Positions 1 through 6,141 of a DNA stretch of 17,560 nt are shown in pieces; the stretch's first letter is position 1; every line of letters begins with the position of its first letter. The stretch comes from Syntrophomonas sp964422685 (GTDB lineage Bacteria; Bacillota; Syntrophomonadia; Syntrophomonadales; Syntrophomonadaceae), in contig CAYRCG010000028.1 in assembly GCA_964422685.1 (NCBI GenBank), positions 1-17,560 on the forward strand, written 5' to 3'. The notes under the pieces were generated by a model that was given only the letters and a program-made list of their open reading frames with translations, was not told the DNA's origin and searched no databases. The translations under genes were made by a program, and so were the position numbers.

Positions 1-77
1 AGTTTGAGGGCTCTTGAACGGTAAGGAATAGCGGGTAATTACTAATACGCCTCACGCCTCACCCCTCACCCTGCACC
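1..77 (-). repeat. Dispersed repeat family A, copy 1 (edge-truncated)
   Basis: Bases 1-48 are the exact reverse complement of 3724-3771 (48 of 48 by eye). They continue rightward into degenerate heptamers of the GGNGTGA type read on the minus strand. A third copy at 4300-4347 differs at about three positions. The copy is cut by the window edge. It lies in inverted orientation to copies 2 and 3 and ends just before the ribosome binding site of the first gene. Confidence 0.85.
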
Positions 78-105
78 TTTTCAATACATAGAGGAGAGTT
101 TTATT

Positions 106-948
106 ATGATAGTCCATGTATTGGCTAGTGGGAGCACTGGAAATGCCGTATTATTCCAATTCGGGAAGAACAAGATACTGGTCGATGTCGGAATAAGCTG
201 CCGCCGAATCGAGCGCGGACTGCAAACGATAGGGGTAAAAGCGGGGGAACTAGATGCTGTATTACTTACCCATGAGCATAATGACCATATCAAAGGACTA
301 GATGTCTTTATCCGCAAGTATCGGCTACCGGTTTATACCAAACCGGCCACTTGGGAAAGGATTGATTGTCTGAAAAAACTCCCCGCAGAATCCGTAAAAG
401 AATTGGAAGGAACCTTTTCATTGGGAAAAGTGTTGATAGAACCTTTTCCTATCTCCCATGATGCAGCCGATCCGGTGGGGTACTGTTTTCATTATGGTAA
501 ATACAAAGCCGTCCTCGCCACCGACCTGGGGGTAGTAGACCGAGAGGTTGAACAGGCTTTATCTTTTTCCGATATCGCCGTTTTAGAATCTAATCATGAT
601 CCGCAAATGCTCAAAAACGGACCCTACCCCCCCTACCTCAAGAAGCGCATAGCAGGTAAGGAAGGGCACCTATCGAATTACGATACCGCCCGCCTGCTGT
701 CTACTATACCCCGCCTTAAGCCCCTGCGGGTTTTGCTGGCTCACATCAGCCGGCAGAATAATCACCCCGTACTGGCTCAGCAAACGGTAGGCCGAATCCT
801 AGAAGATGCCGGGTGTGAATTAGGCCGGGAAATGGGCATATATCCCACCTTCCCCCAGCAGGGGATAAGCTGCAGCATGAGTCAGGTATTTGCAGCCGGC
901 GTTTCCCTTAATCGCTACCCGGTTTTCCCCAGCCATAATCCCCTTTAA
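106..948 (+). CDS. MBL-fold metallo-hydrolase, YycJ/WalJ-like
   Basis: A 280-residue metallo-beta-lactamase-fold hydrolase. The N-terminus (MIVHVLASGSTGN) and the zinc motif THEHNDH at about residues 55-61 are typical of YycJ/WalJ proteins. Later metal-site elements are ATDLG near residue 145, LESNHDP near 164 and LLAHIS near 210. Family members are cytosolic and have been linked to nucleic-acid processing or cell-wall control in Firmicutes, but the substrate here cannot be read from the sequence. The ATG is preceded by GAGGAGAG at 91-98. The family is usually about 260-265 residues, so the last 20 or so residues look like an extension. This tail overlaps the 3' end of the convergent methyltransferase gene by 41 bp. 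No walRK-type two-component genes are nearby. Confidence 0.9.
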   Translation: MIVHVLASGSTGNAVLFQFGKNKILVDVGISCRRIERGLQTIGVKAGELDAVLLTHEHNDHIKGLDVFIRKYRLPVYTKPATWERIDCLKKLPAESVKELEGTFSLGKVLIEPFPISHDAADPVGYCFHYGKYKAVLATDLGVVDREVEQALSFSDIAVLESNHDPQMLKNGPYPPYLKKRIAGKEGHLSNYDTARLLSTIPRLKPLRVLLAHISRQNNHPVLAQQTVGRILEDAGCELGREMGIYPTFPQQGISCSMSQVFAAGVSLNRYPVFPSHNPL

Positions 949-1522
949 ACTCGACAAAGCGCACTTCCCCCAAAACTTTCCGGATTAGCTTATTGTCTTC
1001 GCCCTTTTTGAGCAGCATTAATTCTTGCCTATCGGGAGGTCCTAAAGGCAAAAGCATGATGCCGCCGATTTTAAGCTGCTCCAACAAGGGCAAGGGAAGG
1101 GAAGAAGCCCCTGCAGCTGCGATAATCCGATCATAAGGGGCATATTCCGGCCAGCCTTGGCTACCGTCACCTACCCGAAAAGCAATATTCTGGTAGCCCA
1201 TTCCTTTGAGCCTTGTCTGCGCTTTTTGTGCTAACTCCGGTATTAGCTCAATGGTGAAGACTTCGCCGGCAAATTCCGCCAAAAAAGCGGTTTGATAACC
1301 AGAGCCGGTGCCTATTTCCAATACCCGGCAGGCTTTGTTCAGTTCCAGGGCCAGAGTCATTTCCAGAACCAGGCTGGGTTGAGAAATGGTCTGCCCGAAG
1401 CCTATGGGCAAAGCCCGGTCATGTTCGGCCAGGTCTTTGTATTCATTATCAATGAAGCGGCTGCGCGGCAGGCGTTGGAAGAAGCGGATAATTTCCCGGG
1501 ATTTCTTATCTTTGTACTTCAC
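908..1522 (-). CDS. pcm: Protein-L-isoaspartate O-methyltransferase (PIMT)
   Basis: A 204-residue class I SAM-dependent methyltransferase of the PIMT family, which methylates L-isoaspartyl residues in aged proteins so that they can be repaired. The PIMT signature ALPIGFGQTISQPSLV is at about residues 37-52. The SAM-binding motif I (LEIGTGSGYQT) is at about 68-78. The later motif VGDGSQGWPEYAPYDRI is near 117-133. The length is normal for bacterial Pcm. The start is taken as GTG at 1520-1522, which has an AGGAAG-like ribosome binding site upstream. The gene converges on and overlaps the MBL gene. To my recollection Pcm is less common in Firmicutes than in Proteobacteria, so its presence is mildly notable. 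Confidence 0.88.
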   Translation of the reverse strand: MKYKDKKSREIIRFFQRLPRSRFIDNEYKDLAEHDRALPIGFGQTISQPSLVLEMTLALELNKACRVLEIGTGSGYQTAFLAEFAGEVFTIELIPELAQKAQTRLKGMGYQNIAFRVGDGSQGWPEYAPYDRIIAAAGASSLPLPLLEQLKIGGIMLLPLGPPDRQELMLLKKGEDNKLIRKVLGEVRFVEFKGDYGWGKPGSD

Positions 1523-1663
1523 GGCATAGCACTTCCTTTCCCTTAGCCGTTGTTTTGTGCGATTACATCATAACCCCCATGCCGGGTACAGCGCAAATAA
1601 CGATGAAAATGACATGGGGCACGTTCGGAATGATAGCACCGTGCTTGGAATGTCTAACGCGCC

Positions 1664-1707
1664 TGTCATTGCGAGGAGCATAGCGACGTGGCAATCTTCC
1701 CCTAGGA
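1664..1707 (+). repeat. REP-like family B element, copy 1
   Basis: A 44-base element starting TGTCATTGCGAGGAGC and running through GACGTGGCAATCTT to CCCCTAGGA. It matches the reverse complement of 4097-4140 at about 42 of 44 positions and of 4902-4936 over its shorter core. The ends ATTGC and GCAAT can pair, as in REP-type hairpins. From memory, this motif is dispersed in many bacterial genomes and is often mis-translated as ORFs containing VIARSEATWQS. Confidence 0.8.
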
Positions 1708-1821
1708 AATATTGACCATCCTCAAAAACCGCTCGGTCATTACGCGGGAAGGAGAATTTATTATTTACCCCGATGCGCGCGAATTGTAAGCTATCGCTTG
1801 ATATTATTTGTACCCGATTGA

Positions 1822-1852
1822 AAAACGCACTGCTGTATAAGCAGTGCGTTTT
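1822..1852 (-). terminator. Intrinsic terminator of the hydrogenase gene
   Basis: A perfect 13-bp stem (AAAACGCACTGCT paired with AGCAGTGCGTTTT) with a 5-base loop. On the minus strand it is followed by a run of T and lies about 30 bases after the hydrogenase stop. The plus strand also has a TTTTATTT tail, so it may act in both directions. Confidence 0.85.
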
Positions 1853-1880
1853 ATTTAAGCCGGTTAGGCGTATCAATCTA

Positions 1881-3572
1881 TTATTTGCCGGAGGGATAAT
1901 AATGTGTATGCAACAGTTCATGGGATTTATGTCCCAAGGGCTCCTGGAGGAATTCCTCATATAGTTTGATTACTTCGGGGTTTTCATGGGATTTACGCAA
2001 GGGCAGGCCGGCATCTTCTAGGTATATGGCTTCTATTCTTTCTTTTTTCTTAGCAATAGTGGAAGGGATAGGCTGGCCGCCACCACCTATGCAACCGCCG
2101 GGGCAGCACATTACCTCGATAAAATGATAGGGGGAGGTGCCGGCCTTGACTTCATCCATAATCTTGCGGGCGGCCCCCAGTGAATTGGCTACGGCTACCT
2201 TTACCGTAGTCCCGCTCAAATCCAATTCCGCTTCCTTCATGCTATCAAATCCACGGACAGCGGTGAAGTTGACATCCTCCAAGGTTTGGCTGGTTACAAC
2301 TTCATATACTGTACGTAGCGCTGCCTCCATAACCCCGCCGGAAGCACCGAAGATAACGCCAGCACCGGTATAGGCGCCTAAAAGGGAATCGAAATCGCTG
2401 GGCTCTAGCATATCCCAATATGCACCGCCCATTCTAAAGAGTTTGCCCACTTCCCGGGTAGTAAGTACCAGGTCTACGTCGCGGTAGCCACTGGAATTCA
2501 TCTCGGGACGCTGGGCTTCATATTTCTTAGCGGTACAAGGCATTATAGATACCGAGTAAATCTTGGCTGGGTCTACGCCTATTTTCTCCGCCCAATAAGT
2601 TTTAGCCAGGGCCCCGAACATCTGCTGCGGGGATTTACAACTGGACAGATGCTTTAATTGGTCGGGGTAGAAAGTTTCGATGAAGTTAATCCAACCGGGG
2701 CTGCAAGAGGTGAGCATGGGGAGGGTGCCCCCTTCATTGAGCCGCTTTAACAGTTCGTTGCCTTCCTCCAGTATGGTAAGGTCGGCAGTAAAATTGGTAT
2801 GAAATACATAATCAAAGCCGAGTTGCCGCAAACCGGCGACAAAATTAAGCATATCTAGGGAGCCGGTAGCAATACCTAGTTCTTCCGCCACCGATACCCG
2901 TATCGCCGGAGCAATTTGGGTGATAACGATTTTTTCCGGGTCAGCTACGGCAGCCAGGAATTCCTCGATTTGTTCGTTTTCAATTATCGCTCCAACCGGA
3001 CAGACCAGGGAGCATTGTCCGCACATAACACAGGTGGTCTCGGCGAGGAGCTTGCCGCCGGTTGTTTGAGGTATCCCGTTCACGACTTCCAAAGCGCCTA
3101 CCGTCTGTACCTCATTACACATTTCAACACAGCGGAGGCAAAGGGTACATTTGGAAGTGTCGCGAATGATAGCCGGGGTGGAACGGTCTTGGGGAATTCT
3201 AAGAGGTTTGTGCTCGAAAGAGCGAATGATTAGGGTCTCAGCTAGGGTCTGCAGTTCGCAATTCTGGTTGCGGGCACAGTTCAAACAGTCTTGGGGGTGT
3301 ACTCTAAGTATCTTTTTAAGATTGTTTCTTCTTTCCGCGATGACCCTGGGGGTGTTGGTCTTTACCTCCATACCCGGGGTGGCCACCTCGGTGCAGGAGG
3401 TTTTAATTTCCCCGTTTATGTCGACTACGCAAATCTTACAATTATCCTTCACCTGAAGGTCAGGGTGACTGCATAAGGATGGTACAATAAAGCCGGCGGC
3501 TGCTGCTGCTTGCATCACGGTTGAGCCTTCGGGGACCGAAACCTCGAAACCGTTTACCTTGATAGTGACCAT
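1881..3572 (-). CDS. hydA: [FeFe] hydrogenase, monomeric CpI-like (M3) form
   Basis: A 563-residue iron-only hydrogenase that interconverts protons plus electrons and H2, with ferredoxin as the likely partner. Domains in order: plant-type [2Fe-2S] (C34, C45, C48, C60); His-Cys [4Fe-4S] site (H92, C96, C99, C105); two [4Fe-4S] clusters (C142/145/148/152 and C181/184/187/191); then the H-cluster domain. The H-cluster motifs are L1 TSCSPGW (288-294), L2 MPCTAKKYE (344-352) and L3 EVMCCPGGC (486-494). There is no signal peptide, so it should be cytoplasmic. Architecture and length match clostridial CpI (about 574 residues). No NuoE/NuoF-like partner or HydEFG maturase is adjacent, and it has its own promoter and terminator. 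L1 has Ser where CpI-type enzymes have a second Cys, and L3 has an extra Cys (C489). Confidence 0.95.
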   Translation of the reverse strand: MVTIKVNGFEVSVPEGSTVMQAAAAAGFIVPSLCSHPDLQVKDNCKICVVDINGEIKTSCTEVATPGMEVKTNTPRVIAERRNNLKKILRVHPQDCLNCARNQNCELQTLAETLIIRSFEHKPLRIPQDRSTPAIIRDTSKCTLCLRCVEMCNEVQTVGALEVVNGIPQTTGGKLLAETTCVMCGQCSLVCPVGAIIENEQIEEFLAAVADPEKIVITQIAPAIRVSVAEELGIATGSLDMLNFVAGLRQLGFDYVFHTNFTADLTILEEGNELLKRLNEGGTLPMLTSCSPGWINFIETFYPDQLKHLSSCKSPQQMFGALAKTYWAEKIGVDPAKIYSVSIMPCTAKKYEAQRPEMNSSGYRDVDLVLTTREVGKLFRMGGAYWDMLEPSDFDSLLGAYTGAGVIFGASGGVMEAALRTVYEVVTSQTLEDVNFTAVRGFDSMKEAELDLSGTTVKVAVANSLGAARKIMDEVKAGTSPYHFIEVMCCPGGCIGGGGQPIPSTIAKKKERIEAIYLEDAGLPLRKSHENPEVIKLYEEFLQEPLGHKSHELLHTHYYPSGK

Positions 3573-3620
3573 AGCAAATTCGCCTCTCTCCCTTTATATA
3601 TTTTGCTGCATTACGCGTAC

Positions 3621-3646
3621 TTTCCTTAGTTTATTGATTAAGGAAA
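3621..3646 (-). promoter_or_regulatory. Candidate operator: inverted repeat in the hydA promoter
   Basis: TTTCCTTA (3621-3628) and TAAGGAAA (3639-3646) form perfect 8-bp arms separated by 10 bases. The palindrome covers the -10 box and most of the spacer of the hydrogenase promoter, a position suited to a repressor. It does not match the Rex consensus as I know it, so the regulator is unknown. Confidence 0.45.
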
Positions 3647-3656
3647 ATAGTGTCAA
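3628..3656 (-). promoter_or_regulatory. Sigma-A-type promoter of hydA
   Basis: On the minus strand a perfect -35 box TTGACA (3651-3656) is followed by a 17-bp spacer and the -10 box TAAACT (3628-3633, 4 of 6). Transcription would start around 3621, about 50 bases upstream of the hydrogenase ATG. Confidence 0.65.
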
Positions 3657-3671
3657 GCTGAAAAATAGGGA

Positions 3672-3824
3672 GGGGTGAGGCGTGAGGGGTGAGGCGTGAG
3701 GGGTGAGGGGTGAGGAGTGAGGGGTATTAGTAATTACCCGCTATTCCTTACCGTTCAAGAGCCCTCAAACTCCCTTTTCATCGTTGTTTGCGACCTCGGG
3801 TCATGGGGGTTAATATGAAAATAA
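3672..3824 (+). repeat. Repeat family A, copy 2, with heptamer array
   Basis: It begins with seven tandem GGNGTGA heptamers (3672-3720). A 48-bp core follows (3724-3771, identical to copy 1 inverted), then CTCCCTTTTCATCGTTGTTT, ending in CATGGGGGTTAATATGAAA. The order of parts is the same as in copy 3. Confidence 0.85.
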
Positions 3825-4049
3825 CTTCGTAATAGGCGGCTTAATAGAATATACTGCTCGCCGTCTGCGCATGGGCAACACCGGCAGCTTGCCTCGTGCT
3901 CAAGGGGTACCGCGCGGACTTCCCGTCCATGGGAAGACGCGCGCTCGTGACGTCCTGTCACTCGCCCCCTTTCGCCTACTCGGCTTCGCTGGGTGTTGCA
4001 TCCATGCTTCGCCAATCGCTCGCTGGTATATTCCTATCGCGCCGCCCCG

Positions 4050-4076
4050 CGTCACTCCGAGCCTTGCAGGGAATCT
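4050..4076 (+). repeat. Family C element (GTCACTCCGAG type), copy 1
   Basis: GTCACTCCGAGCCTTGCAGG followed by GAATCTT. It closely resembles 5005-5030 and 11208-11234. The arms ATTCC/GGAAT of the consensus can pair, suggesting a second small hairpin repeat family. Confidence 0.6.
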
Positions 4077-4096
4077 TACCCCCGCAAAACTTACCA

Positions 4097-4140
4097 TCCT
4101 AGGGGAAGATTGCCACGTCGCTTCGCTCCTCGCAATGACA
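4097..4140 (-). repeat. REP-like family B element, copy 2
   Basis: The reverse complement of the element at 1664-1707, with about two mismatches over 44 bases. It lies within the repeat island between family A copies. Confidence 0.8.
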
Positions 4141-4212
4141 TAAACCCCCAAAAATCTGCGAAAATCATAGTTAATCTGCGAATATCTGCGTCAAAAAACC
4201 AATATCGCTACC

Positions 4213-4269
4213 CCGCTATTTTCATCGTTATTTGCGCTGAACCCGCTCAGCATGGAGGTTAGTATGAAA
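4213..4269 (+). repeat. Repeat family A, 3' part only
   Basis: A partial copy matching the distal half of family A. It runs from TTTTCATCGTTATTTGCG to CATGGAGGTTAGTATGAAA and abuts the heptamer array of copy 3 directly, so the two sit head to tail. Confidence 0.7.
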
Positions 4270-4395
4270 TGGTGAGGAGTGAGGGGTAAGGGGTGAGGGG
4301 TATTAGTAATTACCCACTATTCCTTACCGTCCAAGAGCCCTCAAGCTCCCTTTTCATCATTGTTTGTGGTCCCTGACCATGGAGGTTAGTATGAA
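4270..4395 (+). repeat. Repeat family A, copy 3
   Basis: Three to four heptamers (4271-4296), the 48-bp core at 4300-4347 with about three mismatches to copies 1 and 2, then the distal part ending in CATGGAGGTTAGTATGAAA. The shorter heptamer array shows that unit number varies between copies. Confidence 0.85.
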
Positions 4396-4901
4396 ACCCC
4401 CGCCATATTATCATTTTATTGTTCCCCTGCTGCCGTCATATTCCTTACCCTTTGAGCATAGGGCTTATGCCCAGACCTTGTCAATTCTCCTTTTTCCCTG
4501 AAGAAGACAGCCTTGCTTCTATATTTTACAGCATTGTTAATACTTTTCCACCCTAATATCCTGCTATATATGCAATGGCACAGAGGCTAAAGCAAAAGTG
4601 TTTACCGAGTTATCCTACCATAATTAAATTCAATTTTACCCGACAATTATTCTCCACCTAACTTCCGGAAAGAGGAGGATACCGATCTAGTATAGAATTA
4701 GTGATTGATAGCCCCCAAATATCATTGCTATGAAAGGGGTTTTCAGACGCAGATTTACGCTGGCCCTTCGGGCGCTGATGGACGCTGATACTATCTTAAC
4801 CACTGAACAGCGGGTGCCCTGACCCTTTTCGTTTACCGTGATGCACGTAGTGCGTGAAAATTCCGAGCGCGGCTACTTGTCATTGCTGTGAATAAGGACT
4901 A

Positions 4902-4936
4902 AAGATTGCCACGTCGCTTCGCTCCTCGCAATGACA
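4902..4936 (-). repeat. REP-like family B element, copy 3
   Basis: The core TGTCATTGCGAGGAGCGAAG followed by CGACGTGGCAATCTT, read on the minus strand. It lacks the CCCCTAGGA tail of copies 1 and 2. Confidence 0.75.
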
Positions 4937-5004
4937 AGGGCAGCATTATTATTCGTTTATCGTGGTGCGGCTCTGCTGCATAGGAATTCCGAGCACAGTC
5001 CTTG

Positions 5005-5030
5005 TCATTCCAAGCGTAGCGAGGAATCTA
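5005..5030 (+). repeat. Family C element, copy 2
   Basis: GTCATTCCAAGCGTAGCGAG followed by GAATCT. It is related to 4050-4076 and 11208-11234. Confidence 0.6.
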
Positions 5031-5102
5031 TCGTCGGTAGGTAGTTGCGTCCTTCGGGCCATAGGGGACTTAATAAGATTAAAAGGAGAAGCAAAGGGTA
5101 AA

Positions 5103-5702
5103 ATGAAGATAGGAATTGATATAGATAATACCATAACCCATACTACGGAAATAATCTTGCATTATGCCGGGATATTCGGAAATGAGCGCAAGCTCAACAC
5201 TATACCGGACACCAACTACTACTACCTAGAGGATGTGCTGGGTTGGGATGAGTACAGTTCTGACCTATTCCTTAATACCTATCTAGGCACCATCTACCGG
5301 GAGATGAAACCCAAGGAAAAGGCGGTAGCCGCTATTAAGCAACTGAAACAAAAGCATGAACTTATACTCATCACCTCCCGCAATCAGAATTTCCACGAGG
5401 TAGAAAAGGTAACCCGAGATTGGCTGCAACACTATGAAATCCCTTATGATGATTTGATTCTAAATACCACCAGCAATATGCATCATTTCAGCAAACTGGA
5501 AGCCTGTATGCAAAACGGGGTAGGGCTTATGATTGAGGATCACCATGAACTGGCCTGGGAAATAAGTCAAGAAATGCCGGTGTTATTATTCGATTATCCC
5601 TATAACCGGCATCTTAGCTCGGAAAATATTATACGGGTGAAGCACTGGAATGAGGTTTTGACTTGGGTTGAACAACTTCCGGCCCGGGGCAGACGAGTTT
5701 AA
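5103..5702 (+). CDS. HAD-superfamily 5'(3')-deoxyribonucleotidase-like (YqfW type)
   Basis: A 199-residue HAD phosphatase resembling the NT5C/YqfW group, which dephosphorylates nucleotides. Motif I is GIDIDNT at residues 3-9, with the catalytic DxDxT aspartates D5 and D7. Motif II is the ILITSRN segment near residues 90-96. The acidic metal-binding motif is MIEDHHELAW near 142-151. There is no signal peptide. The start is ATG at 5103, with AAAAGGAG at 5081-5088 and AAGGG closer. The reading frame stays open upstream to 4962, but that part is repeat-derived sequence, including family C, so it is not counted. The gene appears monocistronic, lying just after the repeat island. The substrate is inferred from the family only. 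Confidence 0.82.
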   Translation: MKIGIDIDNTITHTTEIILHYAGIFGNERKLNTIPDTNYYYLEDVLGWDEYSSDLFLNTYLGTIYREMKPKEKAVAAIKQLKQKHELILITSRNQNFHEVEKVTRDWLQHYEIPYDDLILNTTSNMHHFSKLEACMQNGVGLMIEDHHELAWEISQEMPVLLFDYPYNRHLSSENIIRVKHWNEVLTWVEQLPARGRRV

Positions 5703-6141
5703 GCTTTATTAAACAAAATGCAGCTCATCGGCATAATGTCCGCTTTGTTTTGGGCCGCAGACCTTGTCATTGCTATGAAGGGGGTTTATGACCCCCACTC
5801 TATGTGGCAGTTTGCCGATCGAAAGTAGAATTTCCCCCATAGTTATCAGGTATTGGTAATGACTGTGATTGTATACTTGCCCGCCATACTTGCCCTTGCC
5901 GCTTTAGAGAGATATAATTTTTCCCAAAGAAAAAAACGGCTTTATTTTATTTATAGCGGGAGTGTGTAGCGGCTTTATAGAAAGACGTGAGTTTGATTCT
6001 ATTGTAAAAACCCCTTCTTGTAGCATAGGGTTGCATAAGTATTACTTTTTGCAGCAGAATCATTTTTCTAGTAGTTATAAAAAAGCAATTAAACATAACT
6101 AAAGTTTGAAAACAGAATTCATAATAAACGAGGAGGATAAA
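5703..6141. other. Intergenic region and probable long leader of the glutamate dehydrogenase gene
   Basis: No gene is seen. A GGGGGT/ACCCCC hairpin lies at 5780-5796, and a TTTGTTT/AAACAAA inverted repeat follows the HAD gene (about 5711-5750). A sigma-A-like promoter is at 5890-5918. The direct repeat CGGCTTTA occurs at about 5937 and 5970. If the promoter is real, the leader is over 200 bases; I recognise no riboswitch in it. Confidence 0.5.
5890..5918 (+). promoter_or_regulatory. Candidate promoter for glutamate dehydrogenase
   Basis: TTGCCC (5890-5895), a 17-bp spacer, and a perfect TATAAT (5913-5918). It would give a leader of about 215 bases before the ATG at 6142. Confidence 0.4.

Larger units (their letters stand above)
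1523..1880. other. Intergenic region between pcm and the hydrogenase gene
   Basis: No convincing gene is seen on either strand. It holds a REP-like element (1664-1707) and the hydrogenase terminator (1822-1852). Open frames crossing it are interrupted, lack family features, and run antisense to the hydrogenase end or through the repeat. Confidence 0.6.
3573..5102. other. Gene-free repeat island
   Basis: About 1.5 kb without a convincing gene. It holds the hydA promoter, two full copies and one partial copy of repeat family A, two REP-like family B elements, family C elements and short ATCTGCG-type repeats (about 4151-4190, 4745-4780). A GC-richer stretch at about 3835-4080 contains an imperfect hairpin with CTTCCC/GGGAAG arms near 3918-3936. 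The section 4395-4720 shows nothing recognisable. Open frames here are short, overlap on both strands and follow the repeat sequence, so I regard them as spurious. Confidence 0.7.

Noticed and set aside
1773..1964. Plus-strand ORF with GGAGGG near an ATG at about 1900
   Set aside because: It runs through the hydrogenase terminator and lies antisense to the hydrogenase 3' end, with no family features. The apparent ribosome binding site is the complement of coding sequence.
3755..4262. Several overlapping open frames on both strands
   Set aside because: They are translations of repeat elements (for example VIARSEATWQS from the REP-like motif), overlap each other heavily and lack ribosome binding sites.
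3672..4395. CRISPR array in the repeat island
   Set aside because: The direct repeats are contiguous heptamers and dispersed long repeats, with no regular unique spacers and no cas genes.
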